64,000 nucleotides of DNA, from the NCBI GenBank assembly GCA_963772815.1, contig CAVYYV010000005.1, forward strand, positions 248,001-312,000, read 5' to 3'. This DNA is from DATFFO01 sp963772815. Its GTDB lineage: Bacteria; Actinomycetota; Acidimicrobiia; Spongiisociales; ZC4RG35. Position 1 is the first letter of the stretch. The number at the start of each line of letters is the position of its first letter. Both the position numbers and the translations under genes were made by a program. Below the pieces are notes generated by a model that was not told the origin of the DNA, made no database searches, and saw only the letters and a list, made by a program, of their open reading frames with translations. Below, piece by piece: positions 40,599 to 49,891 of the stretch.

Positions 40599-41570
40599 TC
40601 AGAGGCCCCGCTCACCCGCCGACACCTCTCCTCCCGGATTGCCCGTGAGCGCTCGCTCCACCACGTCGGCCACCAGTCCGGATAGCAGCGTCTGCTTGTA
40701 TCCGGTCATGGCCAGAGGTCGTGACCCATCGGCCGCCATCGCGGTCGCCTCGCCCACCAGATCTGGATCCTCGGCCCCCCGTCCGACGAGTGCCTCCTCG
40801 ACCGCGGTGAGCCGGCGTGGCACCGGCGCCACCGCACCGGCCACCACCACCGCCCAGGCAACGACTCCGTCGTCCACACCCAGCCGGCAGACCGCCTCGA
40901 CGGTCGGCCACTCCGCCAGCACCCTTCCGGCGACCCTTCCGTAGGCCGCGCGCTCGGGTACCGGTTTCCCCATCCGAGCGGTTGTCAGCACTGCACCACT
41001 CTCGAGCTGATGGTCCCGTGCGCCGTCTGAACCGTCACCCAACAGCTCGGCCACCGACCGATCCCGCCCTCCGGCCACGGTCACGCCGGCATCGTATGCA
41101 ATCAACGCCATGGCCAGCGAAGACGGGTGGGGCGCCACGCACAGGCTCTCGTCGAAGATGACACCGTGTCGGTGCTCCCCTTCGCGGGCGGGGCAGTATC
41201 GGCCTCCGGACTTGAGACAGTCGAAACCTGGATGTCGGTAGTAGGGGCATCGGGTGCGCTGGAGCAGGTTGCCACCCAACGTGCCCACCGCCCGGATCTG
41301 GGGAGTGGCGAGCGCGGCGGCAGTCGCAGACAGGCCGGGGTAGGCGTCGGCCAACGTCTGGTCGGTGGCGATGTTCGCGATTCGCACCATGGCGCCGATC
41401 TCCGCTCCATCGTCGGACCATGTGACCTGGTTCAGGCCGGGGATGTGGCGCAGGTCCACGATCTCGTCCCGGGCCAGCCCGAGACGGCGCCTCGCCTGAA
41501 GGTCGGTGCCTCCTGCTCGATACTCGCCCCCGAAGGCGGTGGCCTGGTCCAGGTCGACGGGCTGCTTCAT
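40599..41570 (-). CDS. Molybdenum hydroxylase FAD-binding subunit, PaoB/YagS-like
   Basis: A 323-residue FAD subunit of a xanthine dehydrogenase-family enzyme. The FAD site is YRAGGTDLQARRRLG and the loop AVGTLGGNLLQRTRCPYYRH; the Cys residues of RCPYYRHPGFDCLKSGGRYC match the extra [4Fe-4S] insertion known in PaoB/YagS and the 4-hydroxybenzoyl-CoA reductase FAD subunit. A CO_deh_flav_C domain follows (YGRVAGRVLAEWPTVEAVCR). The ATG at 41570 overlaps the stop of the catalytic subunit by 4 bp; the longer frame to 42248 lies inside that gene. Electrons would pass from the Mo site through the Fe-S clusters to FAD. Confidence 0.88.
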   Translation of the reverse strand: MKQPVDLDQATAFGGEYRAGGTDLQARRRLGLARDEIVDLRHIPGLNQVTWSDDGAEIGAMVRIANIATDQTLADAYPGLSATAAALATPQIRAVGTLGGNLLQRTRCPYYRHPGFDCLKSGGRYCPAREGEHRHGVIFDESLCVAPHPSSLAMALIAYDAGVTVAGGRDRSVAELLGDGSDGARDHQLESGAVLTTARMGKPVPERAAYGRVAGRVLAEWPTVEAVCRLGVDDGVVAWAVVVAGAVAPVPRRLTAVEEALVGRGAEDPDLVGEATAMAADGSRPLAMTGYKQTLLSGLVADVVERALTGNPGGEVSAGERGL

Positions 41571-44203
41571 GACGATCCGACCACATCCGCCGGGAGGATG
41601 GGAAGGCGACGGAAGCGCCGACCGGTGGCCTGGGCAACCGCGTCGGCTGCCGCGGCGGGCACCGCCACGAGAGCCAGCTCGGCCAGGCCGACACCGCCCC
41701 CGGCCACGTGCTCGAATCCCGTCTCGATGAACAGCACGTCCATCTCGGGCGTGTCCCCGATCCCCATCAAGTGGTAATCCTCGAGATTGGCCGTGATCAC
41801 GGCGCCGCTGGGTAGATCGAGCAGACGTTGCTCGTGCAGAGCCATCCCGAGGCCCTGAATGAGTCCCCCGAACACCTGGCTGCGAGCCAGCTCGGGCGCA
41901 TGGATCGTCCCGGCCGCCACAGCCGTCTCCGCCCTCAGGACCCTGACGTGGCCGAGCTGGATGTCGACCTCGACCTGGACCAGGACTGCCGACTCGCTCA
42001 ACCCCCTGCCGAATTCCACGCCACTGATCGAGAACGACATGGGCAGGAGGCGGCGGGAGTCGCGGGGGCGCCCGGCGGTCACCGTCACCTGCTCCAACCG
42101 GGGCAAGAGCTCCGCCCAGGGAAGCTGCTCTCCGGCATGGACCACTCCCCCCGGCGCGGTTTCGGCGCCCTCCATCCCCAGTCCGTCCCGAACCTGGTCG
42201 AGCAGACGTGCGATGACCTGATCGCCGGCCGACCGGGCGGCCGGCCACACCGTGGTCGTTGTGCGCGAGCCCGAAGACATGGGACCATGCCCCAGGTTCG
42301 ATCTGCCCACTCGCACCTTCACGTCTGCCGAATCGACCCCGAATGCTCCCGCCACGGCGGTGGCCAGGGCGGTGCGCGTCCCATTCCCCATGTCCTGGCT
42401 GCCGGTTGCCACCTCGATCCCATCCGGCCCAGCCGACACGGTCACCTCAACCCCTGTCTCGTGGGCGTTGAACCAGGAGCCGAAGGCCACTCCCACGCCG
42501 GACCGAAAACGCTCCGACCCCCGACTCCTCCGGTGCGCCCACAGAGGATGTGAGGCCACCCAGTCGTACACGGCGGTGCGCAGCGGTCGATCGTTCCAGG
42601 AGCGACGCAGCTCCACTGGGTCGGTCCCCAGACGCTCGGCCAACTGGTTGACGGACTGTTCCAGCGCAAACAGAGCGGGCGGTCCCCCCGGTGCACGAAA
42701 TGCCGTTCCGGGCGGCGCGTTGGACACCACGTCGTAGTCCAACAAGGTGCGGGGAGCACCCGGGTAGATCATGCGGGGAAGAAATGAAGCGACCAGGCTG
42801 CCGGCCGACGCGCCGCCGTCCGCCCGAGCCACCATGCGGATGGCGCGCAATTCACCCGAGGCGGATCCGAGCAGGGCAAGGTCGATGTCCACACCCGGTC
42901 GGTTGCCGCCCAGGGCCAACTCCTCGGCCCGGTCCTGCGCTACCCGCACCGGCTTCGAAGCCGCCTCGGCCAGCCGGGCCGCCGCCACCGGTTCGATCCC
43001 CAGCGACTGCTTGGCCCCGAAGGCGCCGCCCACATATTCGGATATCAGGGTGATCCGATCGGGATCGATCCCCAGTTCCTTGGCCAGGCGCTCCCGGTTG
43101 GTGAACACGCCCTGAGTCGAGAGGTGGACGACGAGGCTGCCGTCGGCCTGCCACTCAGCGACGGCGTTGTGTGGCTCCAGGGCCGTATGGGATTGGACCG
43201 AGGTCGCCCAGCTCCCCTCGACCAGGAATGGGTCCTGGGAGCGGCGTGCTTCTCGCAGACGGCTCGCCACGGCAAGAGGGTTGGTCGTGCCGATCGGAGT
43301 GGGCCCAACCAGGTTCTTGCGTCGGAAATTGGGAAGAGGAGGGCCTTCGTTGTTGGAGGGCGGGATCCACCAACCGTGAACGTCGGGAGCGTTCTCGTCC
43401 AGTGCCGCCTCCGCCCCTACCGCTTCGGACAGCGGCTTGATGGCCACCGCCACCAGGCGCTCTGCGGCCCGGGCGGTAGGGAGACTGGTGGCGGCGATGG
43501 CGGCCAGCGGCTCGCCGTTGTAGCGGATCCGGTCGCCGGGCTTGGCCAGCATCACGAAGGCTTCCACGCCGGGAAGCGCCAACGCCGCCGTTGGGTCGAT
43601 CGACACCAGCTCCCCGTGGGGCACATGGGAACGAATCACCCGACCGGCCAGGGCGTCGAGATGCACGTCCGTGGCATAACGTGCGGCCCCAGTCACCTTC
43701 TCCAGGCCGTCCGAGCGAGGTCCCTCCGCCTTTCCCTCCTCGAACTCTCCAGCGCAGGCAGCCGCGACCGCCTCGTAGATGCCCTGATAGGCGCCGCATC
43801 GGCACAGGTGACCGGCCAGGGCCCGGGCGATCTCGTCACGTTCGGGTCGTCGAGACCCGTTCTCGGCTCGCCAGCGTTCGTAGAAGGCGACGGCCTCGAC
43901 CACGAAACCGGGCGTGCAATAGCCACATTGGAGGGCATCGTGGGCGAGGAAGGCAGCCTGAACCGGGTGCAGCCTGTCTCCGGCTCCAACCCCCTCGATC
44001 GTCATCACCTCAGCATCTTCGAGGTCTTCGACAGGAAGGAGGCAGCCGGCCACGGCCACCCCGTCCACCGATATCGTGCAGGCACCGCACACACCGGTGC
44101 CGCACACCAGCTTGGTACCGGTCAGACCCAGATCCATCCTTATGGCGAGGGCAGCGGTCTCGTGAACACCACTGAAGCGAACGGCGTTCCCGTTGACAGG
44201 CAT
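41567..44203 (-). CDS. Molybdenum hydroxylase, fused [2Fe-2S] and molybdopterin subunits
   Basis: An 878-residue fusion. Residues 1-155 hold both [2Fe-2S] clusters: GTKLVCGTGVCGACTISVDG (plant-type) and LQCGYCTPGFVVEAVAFYER plus GHLCRCGAYQGIYEAV. Residues ~160-878 are the Mo-cofactor part: ARYATDVHLDALAGRVIRSH, HTALEPHNAVAEWQADGSLV, EYVGGAFGAKQSLG, TAFRAPGGPPALFALEQSVN and VATGSQDMGNGTRTALATAV. The catalytic Glu normally in GVGE near the end is not there: the sequence is GGGVGLAELALV. The two subunits are usually separate polypeptides in PaoABC-type enzymes. Substrate (aldehyde or N-heterocycle) is unknown; no Moco or maturation genes are adjacent. Confidence 0.88.
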   Translation of the reverse strand: MPVNGNAVRFSGVHETAALAIRMDLGLTGTKLVCGTGVCGACTISVDGVAVAGCLLPVEDLEDAEVMTIEGVGAGDRLHPVQAAFLAHDALQCGYCTPGFVVEAVAFYERWRAENGSRRPERDEIARALAGHLCRCGAYQGIYEAVAAACAGEFEEGKAEGPRSDGLEKVTGAARYATDVHLDALAGRVIRSHVPHGELVSIDPTAALALPGVEAFVMLAKPGDRIRYNGEPLAAIAATSLPTARAAERLVAVAIKPLSEAVGAEAALDENAPDVHGWWIPPSNNEGPPLPNFRRKNLVGPTPIGTTNPLAVASRLREARRSQDPFLVEGSWATSVQSHTALEPHNAVAEWQADGSLVVHLSTQGVFTNRERLAKELGIDPDRITLISEYVGGAFGAKQSLGIEPVAAARLAEAASKPVRVAQDRAEELALGGNRPGVDIDLALLGSASGELRAIRMVARADGGASAGSLVASFLPRMIYPGAPRTLLDYDVVSNAPPGTAFRAPGGPPALFALEQSVNQLAERLGTDPVELRRSWNDRPLRTAVYDWVASHPLWAHRRSRGSERFRSGVGVAFGSWFNAHETGVEVTVSAGPDGIEVATGSQDMGNGTRTALATAVAGAFGVDSADVKVRVGRSNLGHGPMSSGSRTTTTVWPAARSAGDQVIARLLDQVRDGLGMEGAETAPGGVVHAGEQLPWAELLPRLEQVTVTAGRPRDSRRLLPMSFSISGVEFGRGLSESAVLVQVEVDIQLGHVRVLRAETAVAAGTIHAPELARSQVFGGLIQGLGMALHEQRLLDLPSGAVITANLEDYHLMGIGDTPEMDVLFIETGFEHVAGGGVGLAELALVAVPAAAADAVAQATGRRFRRLPILPADVVGSS

Positions 44204-44280
44204 GACCCGATCCTACGCACCGCAGGGTTGGACTCGGACCTTGGCCCGCAACCCTGGGCTTCGGATACGGCGTAAGACCC

Positions 44281-45327
44281 TCAACGGCGTCGGGCCAGCC
44301 AGCCTGTCACCCAGCCGATCGCGAAGGCCACGACGCCGGTCCTCAGCGCCGACTCCGGAACCGGCCGCTCCACCACCTCGGGCCGGCGATCGTTTTCCCG
44401 ATGGGATGGGGCGACGATGTCGCCGTAGACGAGATAGTCGGCATAGACCTTGGTCATCTCGGCCCCAAAGAGGTATATGGCCCACATGAGGTTGAAGAAG
44501 AACAGGAGGATGGCCACCCCTCCAATCGCTCCCAATGCTCCGCCACCGGCGAACCTATTCAGGTAGAAACCGACCAGGAAGGCCCCGATCAGGCCGATCA
44601 GAGCCGTGAACAGACCGCCCCGTCGGGCCGCCTGCCAGGGAATCTTGATCCGCACCAGCAGCTGGAATGTGAGAGCGACCACCACCACCAGCAGCGCCAA
44701 AGACGTCACTGGCACCAGGAAGGAGAGGAGGTTGCGCAGCCAAGCCACATCGAACAGGTCCCGCAGGAAGTTGACGGCGCCCACCGCCAGGATCGGGGCA
44801 AACACCAGCGCCGAGAGCACGATGGCACTAACGAGGGCGATGCCCCGCTGGATGACCGCGTTGAAGAAGCCCCTCGTCTCGTCGGGAGGGACCTGAAAGA
44901 TGAAGTTGAGTATCCCCTGTATGTGCTGCAGGACCGCAGAGGCGCTCCAGGCGGCCAGGGCAATCCCGATCCACAGGAAGGATTGTCGATACGTCGCCGC
45001 CTGACAGGTGAGTTGAGCGAGAGGGTCGGCCACTGCGCTCCCGGCAACCTCGTTGACCTGCAGAAGGGCACGGTCGAGGGGATTGGTCGAATCGGACGGG
45101 ATGGCCGACGCCTGCACGGTGTTGCAGTCGGACTGGGTGACAGCCGTCTCGGAAGAGATGAAACCGACCGTGCCGACCACGAGGAAGAGAAGGGGCACGA
45201 GGGAGAACAGCGTGTAGAAGGCCAGAGCGGCCGCGAACCTGGTCGCCATGTCCTGGCCGAATTCGTCTGCCGCGGCCTTGAGGAAACGGAACAAACGCCG
45301 ATGAAGGGACAGGTCTGTGTCGGGCAC
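44281..45327 (-). CDS. YihY/BrkB-family inner membrane protein
   Basis: A 348-residue membrane protein with six main helices. The diagnostic start is DEFGQDMATRFAAALAFYTL followed by FSLVPLLFLVVGTVGF; later SFLWIGIALAAWSASAVLQH, IVLSALVFAPILAVGAVNFL and WAIYLFGAEMTKVYADYLVY complete the family pattern. An external loop contains a Cys pair (SDCNTV, LTCQA). GTG 45327 is preferred because a minus-strand TACGAT (45336-45341) is 8 nt upstream; GTG 45333 is also possible and the frame extends to 45516. Function is uncertain; early claims of RNase BN activity have been withdrawn for the family. It is divergent from the ligase gene. Confidence 0.85.
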   Translation of the reverse strand: MPDTDLSLHRRLFRFLKAAADEFGQDMATRFAAALAFYTLFSLVPLLFLVVGTVGFISSETAVTQSDCNTVQASAIPSDSTNPLDRALLQVNEVAGSAVADPLAQLTCQAATYRQSFLWIGIALAAWSASAVLQHIQGILNFIFQVPPDETRGFFNAVIQRGIALVSAIVLSALVFAPILAVGAVNFLRDLFDVAWLRNLLSFLVPVTSLALLVVVVALTFQLLVRIKIPWQAARRGGLFTALIGLIGAFLVGFYLNRFAGGGALGAIGGVAILLFFFNLMWAIYLFGAEMTKVYADYLVYGDIVAPSHRENDRRPEVVERPVPESALRTGVVAFAIGWVTGWLARRR

Positions 45328-45364
45328 CTCCACCGATCGTACCGACCGTACACTCCTTGACCGT

Positions 45365-46390
45365 ATGAGCGCCTTTCCCTTCCCGGCACCCATGGCAACC
45401 ATGGAGGCGAAGACGTCCGAGCGGTGGCCCGCCGACGGATTTGCCTTCGAGCCGAAATGGGACGGGTTCAGGGCGCTGTCCTGGTCGGAGCCGGAGATTC
45501 GCCTCGACTCTCGCAACGAACGGCCTCTCCTGCGCTACTTCCCCGAGCTGGAAGGAGCTCTGCGTCAGCTTCCCGAGAGCACCGTGGTGGACGGGGAGAT
45601 CGTGGTGGTGATCGACGACGGAACCCGCTTCGACACCCTCCAGCAGCGAATACACCCCGCCCAATCCCGCATCGACATGCTCTCCCGGGAGACCCCCGCC
45701 CAGCTCGTGGCGTTCGACATCCTCGCTCGGGAGGGCGAGGACCTGCGCTTCCACCCTTTCGCTCAGCGGCGAGATGCTCTGGTCGAGCTGGCCTCGAGGC
45801 TCGAACACCCCTGGCATCTCACGCCTTCGACGACCGAAGTCCAAACCGCCCGACGCTGGTTCGACGAGTTCGAGTCTGCCGGATGCGACGGGATCGTGGC
45901 CAAGGCCCTCGACGGCACCTACCAATCGGGCAAGAGAGCCATGATCAAGATCAAGCATCGCCGCACCGTGGACGTGGTAGTCGGTGGGTTCCGGGAGCAC
46001 AAGGATGGAGGCAAGATCGGCTCGCTGCTGCTGGGCCTCTACGACCAGCGGGGGGAGCTCGCTTTCGTGGGCCATTGCTCCGGCTTTCCCGATAGCGACA
46101 GGGCCGAGCTCTTCGACCAGTTCAGCGAGCTGGCCACCGACGGCTCCTTCGGCGAGGGGGTGCGGGTCCCGGGTGCCGAGAGCCGCTGGTCGGCCGGCAA
46201 GGAAATGGACTGGACCCCGGTCGTGCCCGGTGTGGTGGTCGAGGTCTCCTACGACCAACTGGAGGGCGATCGCTTCCGCCATGCCACCCGATTCCACCGT
46301 TGGCGACCAGACAAGGTCGCCGATTCCTGCACCTTCGAACAACTCGAACGTCCCCAAGGCCCCGGATTCGATTCAGTCGTGGGGTCCTGA
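45365..46390 (+). CDS. ligC: ATP-dependent DNA ligase, LigC type
   Basis: A 341-residue short ligase. Motif I is FEPKWDGFRALSW (Lys at about residue 31), with LDSRNERPLLRYFPELE, VVDGEIVVV, and GIVAKALDGTYQSGKRAMIK followed by IKHRRTVDVVVGG, then an OB domain (SLLLGLYDQRGELAFVGHCS). This minimal catalytic core lacks the N-terminal DNA-binding domain of LigB and resembles mycobacterial LigC, linked to end-joining and base-excision backup repair. The ATG at 45365 follows TACACT (45349-45354) by 10 nt. A LigD-polymerase-like gene lies 3.5 kb downstream. Confidence 0.92.
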   Translation: MSAFPFPAPMATMEAKTSERWPADGFAFEPKWDGFRALSWSEPEIRLDSRNERPLLRYFPELEGALRQLPESTVVDGEIVVVIDDGTRFDTLQQRIHPAQSRIDMLSRETPAQLVAFDILAREGEDLRFHPFAQRRDALVELASRLEHPWHLTPSTTEVQTARRWFDEFESAGCDGIVAKALDGTYQSGKRAMIKIKHRRTVDVVVGGFREHKDGGKIGSLLLGLYDQRGELAFVGHCSGFPDSDRAELFDQFSELATDGSFGEGVRVPGAESRWSAGKEMDWTPVVPGVVVEVSYDQLEGDRFRHATRFHRWRPDKVADSCTFEQLERPQGPGFDSVVGS

Positions 46391-46433
46391 ACGCCCCGGA
46401 ACTGCCGGACGGGGCGACGGACAATCCGGGCGA

Positions 46434-47354
46434 ATGTGCCACACTTTGGCGGTGTCTTCGGTCGTCTCGACTTCATCACTCACCCACGACTTCGGCGAGG
46501 TCGTGGCGCTCCGCTCCCTCGACCTGGAGATACCCCCTGGCATCACCGGCCTGGTGGGGGCAAACGGCGCCGGCAAGACCACGTTCCTTCGCATCCTGCT
46601 CGGGCTGCTCCATCCCACGGCCGGCCAGGTGCGAGTGCTGGGCGCGGACCCTGGCACCGAGCCGCTCGACGTGAGAGGTCGTGTCGGCTACATGCCGGAA
46701 GGCAACTGCCTTCCCAGCGACCAGACGGCAGCCGACTTCGTCGCCTACGCCGCCGAACTGGCCGGTGTCCCGGCCGGTGAAGCTCGCCGCCGAGCCTCCG
46801 AGACTCTGTTCCTGGTCGGCCTGGAAGAGGAGCGTTTCCGATACCTGGGCGACTTCTCGACCGGCATGCGCCAGCGCGTCAAGCTGGCCCAGTCGATTGT
46901 GGGCGATCCCAGCCTGGTGTTGTTGGACGAGCCCGCCTCGGGGCTCGACCCGGAAGGCCGCGAACAGATGCTGGGCCTCATCGGGCGGCTGGGTGGGTTC
47001 GGAATCAACGTCGTCGTAAGTTCGCACGTGCTGACCGACATCGAGCGAACCTGCAACTGGGTGGTGCTGCTGGACGCGGGAAACCTGGTCCGCTCGGGGC
47101 CCCTGGAGTCGGGCGGTGACCTGGGATCCGTCACGATCGAGGTGATCGACCGGGCCGAAGAGCTCATCAGCTGGTTGAACGAGAGAGGCCTCGAGGCCTC
47201 CGGGCGCGGCCGCGCCATCGTCGTGAGCGGGGCCGACCAGGGAATCGAGACCACGATCGTCGAGGGGGTGGCGGCGGTAGGGGCTGGTTTGGCGCGCTTG
47301 ATCAGAGGCGCCTCCTCTCTCGAGGACGAGTTCCTTTCCCGGGCCCGCCAATGA
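46434..47354 (+). CDS. ABC transporter ATP-binding protein (first of a two-ATPase operon)
   Basis: A 306-residue ATPase with Walker A GLVGANGAGKTTFLRILLGL, a GYMPEGNCLPSDQTAADFVA Q-loop region (E in place of Q), signature DFSTGMRQRVKLAQSIV (FSTGM, non-canonical), Walker B SLVLLDEPASGLDPEG and switch VVSSHVLTDIERT. This resembles the ABC-2 exporter class with Gly-Met signatures. ATG 46434 is used; a GTG at 46452 is possible. It is followed by permease, ATPase and permease genes, all joined by ATGA overlaps, which suggests one heteromeric exporter or two that are co-produced. Confidence 0.88.
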   Translation: MCHTLAVSSVVSTSSLTHDFGEVVALRSLDLEIPPGITGLVGANGAGKTTFLRILLGLLHPTAGQVRVLGADPGTEPLDVRGRVGYMPEGNCLPSDQTAADFVAYAAELAGVPAGEARRRASETLFLVGLEEERFRYLGDFSTGMRQRVKLAQSIVGDPSLVLLDEPASGLDPEGREQMLGLIGRLGGFGINVVVSSHVLTDIERTCNWVVLLDAGNLVRSGPLESGGDLGSVTIEVIDRAEELISWLNERGLEASGRGRAIVVSGADQGIETTIVEGVAAVGAGLARLIRGASSLEDEFLSRARQ

Positions 47355-48235
47355 CCGACGGCGTCATCTACGACCGCGGCTACCGCCGCTACGAGGGCCC
47401 CAGGCTGGGGGTGAGCGGAGCCCGCCGGGCTATCTTCCGCGAGGGAGTGCGACGGGTGCTGGGACTGCGACGCAAGGCCCGCCGCAAGATTCTTCCCTGG
47501 ACGCTGCTGGCGATCGCCGGGGCATCGGCGGCCATTTTCGTGGGATTGCATTTCTTCGCCTCCCAGCTCCCCGTCGACGTCGCCAGCCAACTGCCCCGCT
47601 ACGGGGAGTTGTTCGATTTCTTCTCCTGGATCGGGATCCTGTTCATCGCCCTCACCGGTCCCGCCCTCCTCATTCCCGATCGAACCCAGGGGGTACTGTC
47701 GGTCTACTTCTCCCGGCCCCTGACGGTGACCTCATACCTGGAGGGGAAGCTGGCCGCCTTCCTGGGTGTGACAGCCATCATCTACATCGGGCCGGAGCTG
47801 GCTCTGCACCTGGGCCTGGCCTTCCTCTCCCCCGACGGCTTCCTCGGCTATCTGGGTGGCACGCTCGACATCCTGTGGAAGGTGCCGGTGGTGACCCTGT
47901 GCTACCTGGCCCTGCACGGAGCAGTCGTCACCGCCATCAGCGCCGTCACCCCCCGAACAGGAGCCGCTGCCGCCATCTTCCTCGGCCTTCTCACCGCCGG
48001 GGGCTCGGTCGCTTCTCGCATCGGGCTGATCGATGCCCCCTTCGCCCGCTACGTGACCTTGCTGGCCCTCGACCAGCATCCCCGCATCGTGCGGGACTGG
48101 CTGTTCGGCATCGACACCGTGACATATCCTGCGGAGCAGGTTGGGTTCAGCCCCTGGGTATCGGTGGCGGTGATCGTCGTGGTGACGGTGCTCGGGATCT
48201 GGTGGGTTCACCGTCGCTACCGGAGGCTGGCATGA
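47351..48235 (+). CDS. ABC-2 type permease
   Basis: A 294-residue membrane protein. A basic cytosolic N-terminus starts VIYDRGYRRYEGPRLGVSGA, a pattern seen in ABC permeases of this class, then about six helices (LPWTLLAIAGASAAIFVGLH, FFSWIGILFIALTGPALLIP, LGVTAIIYIGPELALHLGLA, VPVVTLCYLALHGAVVTAIS, GAAAAIFLGLLTAGGSVAS, WVSVAVIVVVTVLGIWWVHR). RTQGVLSVYFSRPLTVTSYL is the ABC-2 coupling segment. It overlaps its neighbours by ATGA on both sides and is partner to one or both ATPases. Confidence 0.86.
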   Translation: MTDGVIYDRGYRRYEGPRLGVSGARRAIFREGVRRVLGLRRKARRKILPWTLLAIAGASAAIFVGLHFFASQLPVDVASQLPRYGELFDFFSWIGILFIALTGPALLIPDRTQGVLSVYFSRPLTVTSYLEGKLAAFLGVTAIIYIGPELALHLGLAFLSPDGFLGYLGGTLDILWKVPVVTLCYLALHGAVVTAISAVTPRTGAAAAIFLGLLTAGGSVASRIGLIDAPFARYVTLLALDQHPRIVRDWLFGIDTVTYPAEQVGFSPWVSVAVIVVVTVLGIWWVHRRYRRLA

Positions 48236-49149
48236 CCGACACCGTCGTCATCGACGAGCTCTCCAAGTGGTTCGGCCCCAAGGTGGCTCTGTCGGAGGTA
48301 ACGATCGGGTTCGGGGCGGGGGTGACCGGCCTCCTGGGCCCGAATGGAGCCGGCAAGACGACCCTGATGCGGGTCATAACCGGCCTCCAGCGCCCCTCGG
48401 CCGGAACGGTCCGGGTCCTGGGAGCGGACCCGCGCCGCCAATACGACGTCTACCACCAGGTGCAGATGGTGCCCGAAGATGAGGCCGTCTACGCCCACCT
48501 CACGGCCCGTCAGTTCATCCGCCTCAACGCCCGGCTGATGGAAGTGGCCGACCCGGACGCCGCCACCGACCGGGCACTGGAAACCGTTGAGCTGACCGAC
48601 TCGGCCGACCGCCACCTGGGAGGCTTTTCCAAAGGCATGCGCCAGCGCGCCAAGGTGGCCGGCGCCCTGGTGGCCGACCCGCAGGTTCTGATACTGGACG
48701 AGCCGCTCAACGGCGCCGACCCGGTCCAACGGGCCGCACTCATCGAGCTATTCGTCCGTCTCGGCGCCGAGGGTCGCACGATCCTCGTCTCTTCCCACGT
48801 CTTGGTCGAGGTCGAGCGCATGGCCGACAGGATCGTGGCCATGGTGGACGGACGGCTGGCCGCGGTCGGAACCGTCCCGCAGCTGCGAGCGGCCATGACC
48901 GATCGCCCTCGATTGGTCCGGATCGATTGCGATCAGCCCCGCCGTCTGGCCGGGCGGCTCATCGGACTGCCCGGCGTGGCCGGGGTCAGGGTGCGAGATG
49001 GACGGGTGGAAGTGGAGGCCTCCGATGCCGGCAACCTGGCCCATTCTCTACCCGATATCTCCCTGGAGGAGGGAATCCACCTGAGCCGGGTCGAGCCCAC
49101 CGACGAATCCCTCGAGAGCGTGTTCCGATACCTGGTGCACACCCAATGA
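48232..49149 (+). CDS. ABC transporter ATP-binding protein (second of the operon)
   Basis: A 305-residue ATPase paralogous to the gene at 46434. Walker A is GLLGPNGAGKTTLMRVITGL, Q-loop region VQMVPEDEAVYAHLTARQFI, signature GGFSKGMRQRAKVAGALV, Walker B VLILDEPLNGADPVQ and switch LVSSHVLVEVERMADRIVAM. Like its paralogue it has an FSxGM signature and Glu in the Q-loop, which marks the pair as one subfamily. The ATG overlaps the permease stop, and the stop overlaps the last permease start at 49146. Confidence 0.9.
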   Translation: MTDTVVIDELSKWFGPKVALSEVTIGFGAGVTGLLGPNGAGKTTLMRVITGLQRPSAGTVRVLGADPRRQYDVYHQVQMVPEDEAVYAHLTARQFIRLNARLMEVADPDAATDRALETVELTDSADRHLGGFSKGMRQRAKVAGALVADPQVLILDEPLNGADPVQRAALIELFVRLGAEGRTILVSSHVLVEVERMADRIVAMVDGRLAAVGTVPQLRAAMTDRPRLVRIDCDQPRRLAGRLIGLPGVAGVRVRDGRVEVEASDAGNLAHSLPDISLEEGIHLSRVEPTDESLESVFRYLVHTQ

Positions 49150-49880
49150 CTTGGCCCGCACTGTTTGCCCATCAGTTCCGCTCCCTTGTCCAGGGAAAGC
49201 GGATGCTGGGCCTGATGCTGCTGGCCGCAGTCCCGGGTGTGATCCTTCTCGTGGTGGGTCTGGCGGGAGACACGGACGGGTTCGAGGTCTTCGCCATCTC
49301 GGCGGGAGTGGGGTCGACGACCTTCCCGATCGCCGCCCTCATCCTGGCCGCAGCCACCCTCCGTGACGAGCGGGATCAGGGAACCCTCCCCTTCATCTAC
49401 CTCAAGCCGATTCCCCGCTCACTCCTGGCCACCACCTCCCTGGCCGCGGCCTCGGCGGCTACGGGTCTGATCGCCATCGGGGCGAGCGCCGCCGTCACAT
49501 TGGCTGCCTGGCTCACGGGGTTGAGCACGGCGCAGGCGATCACCACCTTGCCCCTGTTCATCGCGGCCGCAATCGGGTACTCGGCCGTCTTCGTCCCCCT
49601 GGGATACCTGGTGCCGCGAGTGATTCTGGTCGGCCTCGCCTACGTCGTGATCTGGGAACAGATCGCAGCCCGCCTCATAACCGGTGTGGCCAACACCTCG
49701 ATCTGGCGCTTCGCTCTCTCCATCTATGCCGACATCACCACCACCGGCCAACGGATCCTGGACCAGACGCTGGGGCCGGTCACGCCCGGCACAGGGGGAG
49801 GGGCGGCCAAGATCGCCGTGGTCGTTCTGGCCGGTGGCCTCCTGCTTACCTGGGCCCTGCGCAGCCGCGACGCTGTATAG
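49146..49880 (+). CDS. ABC-2 type permease (last gene of operon)
   Basis: A 244-residue membrane protein with about six helices: LGLMLLAAVPGVILLVVGLA, TTFPIAALILAAATLRDERD, LAAASAATGLIAIGASAAVT, ITTLPLFIAAAIGYSAVFVP, ILVGLAYVVIWEQIAARLI and a final AAKIAVVVLAGGLLLTWALR. DQGTLPFIYLKPIPRSLLA is the ABC-2 coupling motif, as in the first permease. ATG 49146 overlaps the preceding stop. It converges with the LigD-polymerase gene 11 bp away. Confidence 0.85.
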   Translation: MTWPALFAHQFRSLVQGKRMLGLMLLAAVPGVILLVVGLAGDTDGFEVFAISAGVGSTTFPIAALILAAATLRDERDQGTLPFIYLKPIPRSLLATTSLAAASAATGLIAIGASAAVTLAAWLTGLSTAQAITTLPLFIAAAIGYSAVFVPLGYLVPRVILVGLAYVVIWEQIAARLITGVANTSIWRFALSIYADITTTGQRILDQTLGPVTPGTGGGAAKIAVVVLAGGLLLTWALRSRDAV

Positions 49881-49891
49881 GGGAGCCGCCC

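Noticed and set aside
41571..42248. N-terminal extension of the FAD-binding subunit frame.
   Set aside because: It lies entirely within the Mo-domain gene, has low-complexity composition, and the ATG at 41570 gives the standard family start.
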